Counted from the stretch's first letter, positions 1 to 5,498 are shown. The stretch is DNA of 5,859 bases from Deltaproteobacteria bacterium (GCA_016219145.1 JACRCG010000088.1:1-5859), one strand, 5' to 3'. Numbers and translations: made by a program. The notes: a model not told the origin generated them from the sequence alone.

Positions 1-498
1 GGCGAAGTAATCAATGATCTGGCAGCAACGGTCGACGAGCTGTCCAAGGGGGTACATGAACTGGCTGAACGCCGGATCGGCGCCCTGATAGTGATTGTTC
101 GCCAGATGTCGATTGATCATCTGGTGCAGGTGGGCACCGAGATCGATGCCAAGGTGACCAGTGAGCTGCTCAACTCCATCTTTCTCCCCTACTCTCCCAT
201 TCATGACGGTGCGGTCATAATCCAGCGGGAAAAAATCACCAGCGCCGGTTGTTTCCTGCCGCTTTCACAGAATCCGGATATTGCCAAGAGCTTCGGCACG
301 CGCCACCGGGCGGCGCTGGGCATATCGGAGCAGACCGACGCCCTGGTACTGGTGGTCTCTGAAGAAACCGGCAAGGTCTCCATCGTTCATGATGGTAAAA
401 TCACTTATGATGCCGATCCGGACGAGATCCGCAGACTTTCCCGCAAGGCCATCGAAGGGAAACGCGCGCCGAGGACACCGGCAGCTGTAGAACACTGA
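1..498 (+). CDS. cdaA: Diadenylate cyclase CdaA, C-terminal part (5' end outside window)
   Basis: Makes cyclic di-AMP from two ATP at the membrane. The reading frame is open from base 1 to the TGA at 496-498, giving 165 visible residues. The in-frame GTG at 91 is not the real start, because the upstream codons already encode family sequence (ELAERRIGALIVI). The visible part is the DisA_N/DAC catalytic domain: the DGA motif in SPIHDGAVII lies at visible residues 69-71 (bases 205-213) and the RHR motif in GTRHRAALG at 101-103 (bases 301-309). These motifs bind ATP and metal in the family. The core after RHR (GISEQTDALVLVVSEETG) is also typical. Full CdaA proteins are about 270 residues with three N-terminal membrane helices, which must lie upstream. 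The next gene is glmM, the usual genomic partner, but the ybbR/cdaR regulator gene normally between them is absent. Family assignment is firm; activity is inferred. Confidence 0.95.
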   Translation, partial: GEVINDLAATVDELSKGVHELAERRIGALIVIVRQMSIDHLVQVGTEIDAKVTSELLNSIFLPYSPIHDGAVIIQREKITSAGCFLPLSQNPDIAKSFGTRHRAALGISEQTDALVLVVSEETGKVSIVHDGKITYDADPDEIRRLSRKAIEGKRAPRTPAAVEH

Positions 499-518
499 TC
501 CACAAAAAACCGGCATCA

Positions 519-640
519 CACAAAGCTCACAAAGTTCACCAAGAGAATCAGGTGATTGTCAAATTTGATTGCAACATATTTGGAAGAGTGCTTTAAACCC
601 GAAATGCCCCTGATTTCTTTGTGTTCTTTGTGCCTTTGTG
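519..640. repeat. Inverted pair of 9-nt-period CACAAAG repeats, cdaA-glmM gap
   Basis: The left arm holds three 9-nt units, CACAAAGCT (519-527), CACAAAGTT (528-536) and CACCAAGAG (537-545), and continues as AATCAGG to 552. The right arm (609-640) is the reverse complement of the same pattern: CCTGAT, then TTTCTTTGTG, TTCTTTGTG and CCTTTGTG. By hand alignment about 28 of 34 positions pair, with a loop of about 56 nt. There is no T-run after the right arm, so this is not a normal intrinsic terminator. The same architecture recurs at 2061-2206 after glmM. No gene was found in 499-690; apart from this element the gap holds only a weak promoter candidate and the glmM ribosome binding site. The function is unknown. 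It resembles short multicopy intergenic repeats of environmental bacteria, which is my inference. Confidence 0.8.
569..597 (+). promoter_or_regulatory. Weak sigma70-type promoter candidate for glmM
   Basis: TTGCAA (569-574) and TTTAAA (592-597) are separated by 17 nt, and each matches its consensus at four of six positions. The pair lies in the loop between the two repeat arms, about 94 nt before the glmM start. Matches of this quality occur by chance in AT-rich gaps, so this is only a candidate. Confidence 0.2.
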
Positions 641-690
641 AGAGGCAGCTGTTATTATCAGGTTGATTTTATTCAGGAGACAGGTCTGAC

Positions 691-2043
691 ATGAAAAAAT
701 TATTCGGAACTGACGGTGTGCGCGGCGTTGCCAACGTCTATCCCATGACAACCGAAATGGCCATGCAGTTGGGGCGCGCTGCGGCTTACGTCTTCAAAAG
801 CTCCAGTAAACGCCGGCACCGCATTGTTATCGGCAAGGACACCCGTCTGTCCGGGTATATGCTGGAGAATGCACTGGTGGCAGGTATCTGCTCGATGGGG
901 GTGGATGTTCTGCTGGTTGGCCCGCTGCCGACGCCGGGCATAGCCAACATCACTTCATCAATGCGGGCCGACGCCGGCGTGGTCATCTCGGCCTCGCATA
1001 ACGCCTTTCAGGATAACGGCATCAAGTTTTTTTCGGCCGATGGTTTCAAGCTTCCTGACGAAGTCGAGCTGAGAATAGAAAAATTGATCGAATCCAAAAA
1101 GATCGACGCCCTGCGGCCGACTGCTACGGAGGTCGGCAAGGCCTTCCGGATTGATGATGCTGCCGGCCGTTACATCGTCTATCTGAAAAACACCTTTCCG
1201 CAGGAGATGGATCTTTCCGGCCTGAAGATCGTCCTGGACTGCGCCAACGGAGCGGCCTACAAGGTTGCCCCGGCCGTTTTTGAAGAACTGGGGGCCGAGG
1301 TAATAGCACTGGGGGTCAAACCGAACGGCACCAACATCAATGCCGGCTGCGGATCAACCTGCCCGGCGGTTATCAGTGAAGCTGTCAAACAGCATCGGGC
1401 CGATATCGGCATCGCCCTGGACGGAGACGCCGACCGTGTCATCGTCTGCGACGAATTCGGCAACGAGGTCGATGGTGACCACATCATGGCCATCTGCGCC
1501 AGCGACATGCTGAAGCGCAAACTGCTCAAGAAAAAAACCCTGGTAGCGACCGTAATGAGCAACATGGGACTGGACATCGCCCTGCGCAAATCGGGCGGCA
1601 AAATTGTCAAGACCGATGTCGGTGACCGCTATGTGGTCGAAGCCATGCGCAAAGGGGGCTACAACCTGGGGGGCGAGCAGTCCGGACATATGATTTTTCT
1701 GGATTACAACACCACCGGTGATGGTATTCTGTCCGCCCTGCAGCTTCTGGCAGTCATGCGGCGCGAGGAAAAAACGTTATCCGAGCTGGCTGAAATCATG
1801 ATCCCGCTGCCTCAGGTGCTGGTCAACGCCCGAGTACGAGAGAAAAAAGATATTTTAACTATCAGCGATGTGGCCGCAAAAATCAGGGATGTCGAGCAGA
1901 AACTCGGCAATGAAGGACGGGTACTGATCCGCTATTCCGGCACAGAGCCGCTGCTGAGGGTCATGATCGAAGGGCAGGACAAGTACGAGATCACAACCTG
2001 GGCCAATGACATCTGCGAACTGGTCAAAAAGCATATCGGGTAA
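691..2043 (+). CDS. glmM: Phosphoglucosamine mutase GlmM
   Basis: Converts glucosamine-6-phosphate to glucosamine-1-phosphate in the cytoplasm, the step before GlmU in UDP-GlcNAc synthesis for peptidoglycan and LPS. The protein is 450 residues, the normal family length, and opens with the typical MKKLFGTDGVRG. It shows all four alpha-D-phosphohexomutase landmarks: the catalytic serine loop VVISASHN with Ser102 as the phosphorylated residue, the Mg-binding loop DGDADR at 244-249, the sugar-binding loop GGEQSGH at 327-333, and the phosphate-binding loop RYSGTEP at 414-420. The start is ATG 691, with AGGAGA at 675-680 as ribosome binding site 10 nt upstream. The catalytic loop reads SASHNAF where many homologues have SASHNPF; I recall the Ala form in Geobacter GlmM, so this looks like a lineage trait. 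GlmM is known to bind and inhibit CdaA in Firmicutes, consistent with the upstream neighbour. Repeat-bearing gaps lie on both sides. Confidence 0.97.
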   Translation: MKKLFGTDGVRGVANVYPMTTEMAMQLGRAAAYVFKSSSKRRHRIVIGKDTRLSGYMLENALVAGICSMGVDVLLVGPLPTPGIANITSSMRADAGVVISASHNAFQDNGIKFFSADGFKLPDEVELRIEKLIESKKIDALRPTATEVGKAFRIDDAAGRYIVYLKNTFPQEMDLSGLKIVLDCANGAAYKVAPAVFEELGAEVIALGVKPNGTNINAGCGSTCPAVISEAVKQHRADIGIALDGDADRVIVCDEFGNEVDGDHIMAICASDMLKRKLLKKKTLVATVMSNMGLDIALRKSGGKIVKTDVGDRYVVEAMRKGGYNLGGEQSGHMIFLDYNTTGDGILSALQLLAVMRREEKTLSELAEIMIPLPQVLVNARVREKKDILTISDVAAKIRDVEQKLGNEGRVLIRYSGTEPLLRVMIEGQDKYEITTWANDICELVKKHIG

Positions 2044-2060
2044 ACAAGGACTGAACTGCG

Positions 2061-2206
2061 GTCTCTCACAGAGCTCACAAAGTTCACAGAGAAAACCATA
2101 GGAATTATGATTATGACAAACAAACCTCTTTAGCTTGCTGGGTTACCCTCTGTGTGTGCTGTAATTTTTTTTGCTTCTCTCCGTGTCTCCGTGAGCTCCG
2201 TGAGAC
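2061..2206. repeat. Inverted pair of 9-nt-period CACRRAG repeats, glmM-pdxJ gap
   Basis: The left arm carries CACAGAGCT (2067-2075), CACAAAGTT (2076-2084) and CACAGAGAA (2085-2093), preceded by GTCTCT from 2061. The right arm (2175-2206) is its reverse complement with G-rich units (CACGGAGCT, CACGGAGA, CACGGAGAG when read on the minus strand). About 26 positions pair. A further partial copy, GGTTACCCTCTGTG (2141-2154), can pair with CACAGAGAAAACC (2085-2097) instead. The 16-mer AGCTCACAAAGTTCAC at 2072-2087 is identical to 524-539 in the other gap. A T8 run sits at 2165-2172, between the inner copy and the right arm. No gene was found in 2044-2240. Function is unknown. Confidence 0.8.
2135..2165 (+). 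promoter_or_regulatory. Candidate promoter with extended -10, upstream of pdxJ
   Basis: TGTAAT (2160-2165) matches the -10 consensus at five of six positions and is preceded by TGC (2157-2159), an extended -10 arrangement. A poor -35 (TTGCTG, 2135-2140) lies 19 nt upstream. Transcription would start about 70 nt before pdxJ and run through the right repeat arm. It is supported by motif matching only. Confidence 0.3.
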
Positions 2207-2222
2207 AAAGATTTAGTTATTT

Positions 2223-2230
2223 AAAGGAGG
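2223..2230 (+). promoter_or_regulatory. Strong ribosome binding site that fixes the pdxJ TTG start
   Basis: AAAGGAGG is a near-perfect anti-16S match and ends 10 nt before the TTG at 2241. It decides the start of pdxJ: the first in-frame ATG is codon 31, which would remove the conserved N-terminal strand. Confidence 0.85.
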
Positions 2231-2240
2231 TTACAATACC

Positions 2241-2960
2241 TTGGCAAAACTGGGATTGAACGTTGATCATGTTGCCACTATCAGGCAGGCCCGCGGCGGA
2301 GTTGAGCCGGATCCTGTGGCGGCAGCCGCCATGGGGGAACTGGCCGGAGCAGAGGGTATAACCATTCATCTGCGCGAAGACCGCCGACACATCCAGGACA
2401 GGGATCTGGAAATCCTGCGACGCACCGTTAAAACCAAACTCAACCTTGAGATGGCCGCCACTCAGGAGATGGTTCGCATCGCCCTCAGAATCCAGCCCGA
2501 ACAGGTAACACTTGTTCCGGAGAAGCGCCAGGAGCTGACCACCGAGGGGGGGCTGGACGTCATCCTGAACGCCAAGTTGATCTCGGATACCGTCAAGAGA
2601 CTCAAAGACGGCGGGATCTGCGTCAGCCTGTTCGTTGACCCCAATCAGGAACAGATCAAGGCCGCCAACAAGACCGGCACCGACTATATCGAAATTCATA
2701 CCGGAGCCTATGCCGAAGCCAAAGGCTGGAAAGAGCAGGAACACGAACTGGAACATATCGATACCGCTATCAAGCTGGCCCGCAAGGTAAATCTGGGGGT
2801 CAACGCCGGACACGGTCTCAACTACGTCAACATCAAGCCGCTGGCTGCGCTGGGAGGCATTGAGGAGTATAATATCGGTCACTCGATCATGGCCCGCGCC
2901 ATGCTGGTCGGCCTGGACCGGGCGGTCAGGGATATGGTTGAGCTGATCAAATACGCATGA
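2241..2960 (+). CDS. pdxJ: Pyridoxine 5'-phosphate synthase PdxJ
   Basis: Condenses 3-amino-2-oxopropyl phosphate (the PdxA product) with 1-deoxy-D-xylulose 5-phosphate to give pyridoxine 5'-phosphate, the last ring-forming step of the DXP-dependent vitamin B6 pathway. The protein is 239 residues, the family norm, and is a TIM barrel by homology. The N-terminus AKLGLNVDHVATIRQARG is the family signature. The catalytic residues corresponding to E. coli His45, Glu72 and His193 appear as His43 (in ITIHLREDRRHI), Glu70 (KLNLEMA) and His191 (VNAGHGLNY). The phosphate-binding C-terminal segment EEYNIGHSIMARA is intact at 208-220. Translation starts at TTG behind a strong ribosome binding site. The stop context GCATGA is repeated exactly at the end of the toxin gene downstream. 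The gene is probably in one operon with acpS and nnr, now interrupted by a toxin-antitoxin pair. Confidence 0.97.
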   Translation: MAKLGLNVDHVATIRQARGGVEPDPVAAAAMGELAGAEGITIHLREDRRHIQDRDLEILRRTVKTKLNLEMAATQEMVRIALRIQPEQVTLVPEKRQELTTEGGLDVILNAKLISDTVKRLKDGGICVSLFVDPNQEQIKAANKTGTDYIEIHTGAYAEAKGWKEQEHELEHIDTAIKLARKVNLGVNAGHGLNYVNIKPLAALGGIEEYNIGHSIMARAMLVGLDRAVRDMVELIKYA

Positions 2961-2968
2961 GTATTTGA
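2947..2968. repeat. Perfect 8-bp inverted repeat over the pdxJ stop codon
   Basis: TCAAATAC (2947-2954) and GTATTTGA (2961-2968) are exact reverse complements around the 6-nt loop GCATGA that contains the pdxJ stop. No T-run follows, so it is not a standard terminator. It lies 38 nt before the antitoxin start and overlaps a weak -35-like TTGAGG (2965-2970). It could therefore be an operator for the antitoxin or an mRNA hairpin between the cistrons. One half lies inside pdxJ and the other in the inserted segment. Confidence 0.55.
2954..2960 (+). repeat. Left copy of 7-bp direct repeat CGCATGA
   Basis: CGCATGA at the end of pdxJ includes its TGA stop. The identical 7-mer occurs at 3523-3529, where it contains the toxin stop and the acpS start. 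Together they bracket the toxin-antitoxin module. Confidence 0.6.
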
Positions 2969-2993
2969 GGTGAATGCGACAGACAAACAATAT

Positions 2994-3001
2994 GGGAGGT
3001 G
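2994..3001 (+). promoter_or_regulatory. Ribosome binding site that fixes the antitoxin ATG start
   Basis: GGGAGGTG lies just upstream of ATG 3006, with 6 nt between the GGAGG core and the ATG. It favours this start over the in-frame GTG at 2970, which has no binding site and would add 12 residues (NATDKQYGRCS region) that do not look like the family N-terminus. Confidence 0.8.
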
Positions 3002-3005
3002 TTCC

Positions 3006-3236
3006 ATGCCGTTGACCGTTCATCAACTTGAAAATGAGCTATTTAATCTGGACTTGAATACACGGGCGCATCTGGCGGAAAAACTGATCCTCAGCATTGA
3101 CGCGCCAAGTGATGCAGAAAACCTCAAGCTTTGGGTGACGGAAGCTGAGCTACGCCTTGCTGACCTCCGCGCCGGGAAAGCCCGCGAATATCCGGCAAGC
3201 GAGGTTTTCCAGAGTTTAAGGGCTGCACTCGCGTGA
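3006..3236 (+). CDS. Antitoxin of the addiction-module component type (TIGR02574/PF09720-like)
   Basis: A small 76-residue protein expected to bind and neutralise the toxin encoded immediately downstream. It matches the pattern of the 'putative addiction module component' antitoxins: an N-terminal helical segment LENELFNLDLNTRAHLAEKLILSID (residues 8-32), then a central LWVTEAELRLADLRAGKAREYPASEVF (about 43-69) with the family's W..EAE.RL..L..GK...P..EVF spacing, and a final LRAALA. Its TGA overlaps the toxin GTG by 4 nt, the normal arrangement for a coupled antitoxin-toxin pair. ATG 3006 was chosen because of the ribosome binding site before it. A perfect palindrome sits upstream at 2947-2968 and may serve autoregulation, which is inferred. 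Its recognition rests on remembered family pattern and on context. Confidence 0.85.
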   Translation: MPLTVHQLENELFNLDLNTRAHLAEKLILSIDAPSDAENLKLWVTEAELRLADLRAGKAREYPASEVFQSLRAALA

Positions 3237-3529
3237 AACAGGTCACGTTTCATGAAGATGCCCGAGCAGAGCTGGCGGAGGCTTCGCACTATTACGAAGA
3301 TCGGGTTCCCGGCCTCGGACAGGCACTGATTGACGACGTGGAAAAAGCGGTCAGTGAAATTGTTGTACATCCGAATGCCTGTGGACGTGTCTCAAAAAAC
3401 CTGCGTCGCAAGGTGTTAAACCGGTTCCCATACGGTCTGATATATGCTGTCGAGACTGATCGAATCAGAATAGTGGCTATAGCCCATCACAAGCGCCGTC
3501 CGGAATACTGGCGCTATAGGCTCGCATGA
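3233..3529 (+). CDS. RelE/ParE-superfamily toxin (plasmid stabilisation type)
   Basis: A 98-residue basic protein with the RelE/ParE fold pattern: an N-terminal strand VTFHEDARAELAEA (4-17), a helical hairpin HYYEDRVPGLGQALIDDVEKAV (19-40), then the C-terminal sheet NRFPYGLIYAVETDRIRIVAIAHHKRRPEYW (63-93). The FPY..IY and H.KRRPEYW blocks are hallmarks of this family. Whether it cuts mRNA on ribosomes (RelE-like) or inhibits gyrase (ParE-like) cannot be told from sequence. No frameshift or truncation is seen, so the toxin looks intact. The start is GTG 3233, overlapping the antitoxin stop as GTGA, and there is no other plausible start nearby. The stop overlaps the ATG of acpS as ATGA, so an essential gene is translationally linked to the toxin, which is an unusual position for a toxin-antitoxin module. 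Confidence 0.88.
   Translation: MKQVTFHEDARAELAEASHYYEDRVPGLGQALIDDVEKAVSEIVVHPNACGRVSKNLRRKVLNRFPYGLIYAVETDRIRIVAIAHHKRRPEYWRYRLA
3523..3529 (+). repeat. Right copy of 7-bp direct repeat CGCATGA
   Basis: CGCATGA here contains both the toxin stop (TGA, 3527-3529) and the acpS start (ATG, 3526-3528). It is identical to 2954-2960 at the pdxJ stop, and the two copies are 569 nt apart. Confidence 0.6.
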
Positions 3530-3903
3530 TCTTCGGCATCGGCATCGACATAGTCGCCACATCTCGTTTTCAGCGTTTTCTGGATGATGACAGTGCTATT
3601 ATTGAGCGCCTTTTTACACAGGCAGAGCGTGACAGATGCGCCGGCAGAAAAGATTCCGCTTCGTGCCTGGCAGCCCGATTTGCCGCCAAGGAAGCGTTCA
3701 TGAAAGCACTGGGAACAGGCTTGCGTGACGGAATTTCCTGGCATGATGTAGAAGTTGTAAATGACACTCTCGGCAAGCCCGGCCTGTCTCTTTCAGGCAG
3801 AGCCGGCGAGATGCTCCGGGAACAGGCTTTGAATATCCCCCTGCTTTCCATTTCACATGACGGCGGTCACTCGGTTGCAATGGTGGTTCTGGAGGTTTTA
3901 TGA
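3526..3903 (+). CDS. acpS: Holo-[acyl-carrier-protein] synthase AcpS
   Basis: Transfers 4'-phosphopantetheine from CoA to the serine of apo-ACP, activating fatty-acid synthesis. The protein is 125 residues, the standard AcpS length. The N-terminal IFGIGIDIVATSRF carries the Mg-binding Asp8, and the second signature AARFAAKEAFMKALGTGL carries Glu56; these are the two metal ligands of the family. The C-terminus SISHDGGHSVAMVVLE is also typical. The start at ATG 3526 is fixed by the family N-terminus MIFGIGID and overlaps the toxin stop as ATGA. Only a weak ribosome binding sequence (ATAGG) lies upstream, inside the toxin gene, so translation probably depends on ribosomes finishing the toxin. 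The stop overlaps the next start as ATGA. Without the toxin-antitoxin module the gene would overlap pdxJ in the same way. Confidence 0.96.
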   Translation: MIFGIGIDIVATSRFQRFLDDDSAIIERLFTQAERDRCAGRKDSASCLAARFAAKEAFMKALGTGLRDGISWHDVEVVNDTLGKPGLSLSGRAGEMLREQALNIPLLSISHDGGHSVAMVVLEVL

Positions 3904-5480
3904 GGGTAGTCACCGCACATACCATGCAGGAAATCGACAAACGTGCCATTGAAGAGTTCGGTATTCCCGGAATCAGAATGATGGAGAGCGCAGGAAACGC
4001 CTGCGTCGACGAGATCTTCAGCGAGTTTGGCCTGAAGGGGCGCACGGTAGTCCTGGCCGGAAAAGGCAACAACGGCGGGGACGGCTATGTCATCGCCCGT
4101 CTGCTCAACCAGAAAGGGTGGAGCGTAAAAGTCATCATACTGGCAGAGCGTGAACAGATTGCCGGAGACGCCGCCGCAAACCTGAATAAACTCCCCGCAG
4201 CAATGACAAGCTTCTGCACACAGGAGGGGCAGCTGCCCATCCTGCACATGGAAGAGATTTTCCAGGCCGACGTCATCGTGGACGCGCTGCTGGGCACCGG
4301 TCTGCGCAGTGACGTGAGCGGCGTTTACCTGGAAGCCATCGATCTGATGAATGCCTCCGGCCGCCCTGTTCTGTCGGTGGATATCCCATCCGGGATCCAC
4401 GGAACAACCGGCAGGGTTCTGGGTGAAGCGGTCCGGGCCCATATTACCGTCACATTCGCTTTCGCCAAACTGGGACATGTCCTCTTCCCCGGAGCCGAAC
4501 ATACCGGGCGTCTGGTGGTGGCTGACGTCGGCATCCCTGCCATACTGATGGAATCCGCTTCCGGTTATGACTTTCTGAATGAGGACCGGATGAGGCCAAA
4601 ACTGCGGCCGCGAAATCGCCAGTCGCACAAGGGTGATTTCGGGCACTGCCTGATTATCGCCGGGGCAACCGGGAAAACAGGCGCTGCGGCACTGACAGCC
4701 AACAGCGCGGTCAGAGCAGGTTCCGGCCTGGTAACGCTGGCCGTCGCAGAAAGCATCCATGCCATCATGGAGCTGAAGACCACCGAAGCGATGACCTGTC
4801 CCCTGCCGGACTTCGGCAGTGGACACCTGACAAACAGCGCCTTCCCGAACATAGAGAAACTGCTGGTCGGAAAAGACGCCGTCGCTATCGGCCCGGGGCT
4901 TGACCGCCGTCCGGGAACATTCGCGCTGGTCCAGAATCTTGTTGAAAATGTTACCGCGCCGCTGGTGATTGATGCCGACGGACTGAACGCCCTGGCCGAG
5001 GATATGAATGTTCTGCGCCGAAAGAGGTCAAAAGATGTCATACTGACCCCTCATCCGGGCGAAATGGCGCGCCTCTTGGGTACATCAATCCCGGATGTGG
5101 AAGCTATCAGAATTTCAGTGGCTCAGGAGTTTGCCCGCGGCTACGGAGTTCATCTGGTGCTGAAAGGAGCCCGCACCATCATCGCCGCCCCGGATGGGAC
5201 CGCCGCCATCAACGGCAGCGGCAATCCCGGCATGGCTACCGGCGGCATGGGGGACGTGCTGACCGGCATTATCGTTTCGCTGCTGGGACAGGGCTATTCT
5301 GCCAGTGCGGCCTGCCGTCTGGGAGTTTTCGTCCACGGCTATGCTGCCGACATGGTGGCCGAGGAAAAGGGAGAGATCGGGATCAATGCCACAGACGTGC
5401 TGGAAAAACTGCCCTACGCCTTCAATAAGTTGCTGAAAAACACACTGCTGTCGAATCTTAAAATGTTTGACGAGCTATAA
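3900..5480 (+). CDS. nnr: Bifunctional NAD(P)H-hydrate repair enzyme Nnr (epimerase + ADP-dependent dehydratase)
   Basis: Repairs NADHX and NADPHX, the hydrated damage forms of NAD(P)H: the N-terminal domain interconverts R and S epimers and the C-terminal domain dehydrates the S form. At 526 residues it has the length of the fused YjeF protein. The epimerase domain (about 1-215) shows MRVVTAHTMQEIDKRAIEEFG, the loop AGKGNNGGDGY at 53-63, VDALLGTGL at 127-135 with Asp128, and LSVDIPSGIHG at 158-168. The ribokinase-like dehydratase domain (about 235-510) shows KGDFGHCLIIAG, VIDADGLNAL (356-365), LTPHPGEMARLLG (382-394), and the GNPGMATGGMGD block at 441-452, whose Asp452 is the expected catalytic base. 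The ATG overlaps the acpS stop and has GGAGG at 3891-3895 just upstream. Both domains look complete. Start and fusion are well supported; activity is inferred. Confidence 0.96.
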   Translation: MRVVTAHTMQEIDKRAIEEFGIPGIRMMESAGNACVDEIFSEFGLKGRTVVLAGKGNNGGDGYVIARLLNQKGWSVKVIILAEREQIAGDAAANLNKLPAAMTSFCTQEGQLPILHMEEIFQADVIVDALLGTGLRSDVSGVYLEAIDLMNASGRPVLSVDIPSGIHGTTGRVLGEAVRAHITVTFAFAKLGHVLFPGAEHTGRLVVADVGIPAILMESASGYDFLNEDRMRPKLRPRNRQSHKGDFGHCLIIAGATGKTGAAALTANSAVRAGSGLVTLAVAESIHAIMELKTTEAMTCPLPDFGSGHLTNSAFPNIEKLLVGKDAVAIGPGLDRRPGTFALVQNLVENVTAPLVIDADGLNALAEDMNVLRRKRSKDVILTPHPGEMARLLGTSIPDVEAIRISVAQEFARGYGVHLVLKGARTIIAAPDGTAAINGSGNPGMATGGMGDVLTGIIVSLLGQGYSASAACRLGVFVHGYAADMVAEEKGEIGINATDVLEKLPYAFNKLLKNTLLSNLKMFDEL

Positions 5481-5498
5481 TTCCAGGGAGACCATACC

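Larger units (their letters stand above)
2961..3529 (+). other. Probable inserted toxin-antitoxin cassette between pdxJ and acpS
   Basis: This 569-nt segment runs from just after the pdxJ stop to the end of the toxin gene. It carries a 45-nt leader, the antitoxin and the toxin, and no transposase or integrase. Removing it would place the pdxJ sequence TACGCATGA directly before TCTTCGGC, so the pdxJ stop and acpS start would overlap as ATGA, the same junction type as acpS/nnr. That an insertion happened is inferred from this geometry and from the flanking CGCATGA repeats. Comparison with related genomes would settle it. Confidence 0.5.

Noticed and set aside
91..93. GTG as start of the cdaA reading frame
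   Set aside because: Codons before it already encode conserved CdaA sequence (RRIGALIVI), so the gene simply begins outside the window.
609..660. Intrinsic terminator after cdaA
   Set aside because: The repeat hairpin is followed by no T-run and has a long loop.
499..690. Riboswitch (c-di-AMP, c-di-GMP/GEMM or glmS type) upstream of glmM
   Set aside because: No recognisable conserved core of these classes could be seen; the gap is dominated by the CACAAAG repeats.
1351..1371. GlmM segment NAGCGSTCPA differing from the commoner CGSTHPE pattern as a possible functional change
   Set aside because: This loop varies in the family (E. coli differs too) and all catalytic loops are intact, so it is probably neutral.
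1257..1689. Two overlapping minus-strand frames inside glmM
   Set aside because: They are shadows of glmM codon structure without a ribosome binding site or a known domain.
2970..3005. Upstream GTG start that would lengthen the antitoxin by 12 residues
   Set aside because: There is no ribosome binding site before 2970, whereas ATG 3006 has GGGAGGTG at suitable spacing and gives the family-like N-terminus.
2217..3026. Open frame of 269 codons on the minus strand opposite pdxJ
   Set aside because: It lies wholly over a well-supported PdxJ gene, shows no recognisable domain, and arises from the GC-rich codon bias of the + strand gene.
3867..4826. Open frame of 319 codons on the minus strand opposite nnr
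   Set aside because: The composition (many His, Gln, Cys and Gly) is typical of antisense translation, it has no family motifs, and it covers an intact Nnr gene.
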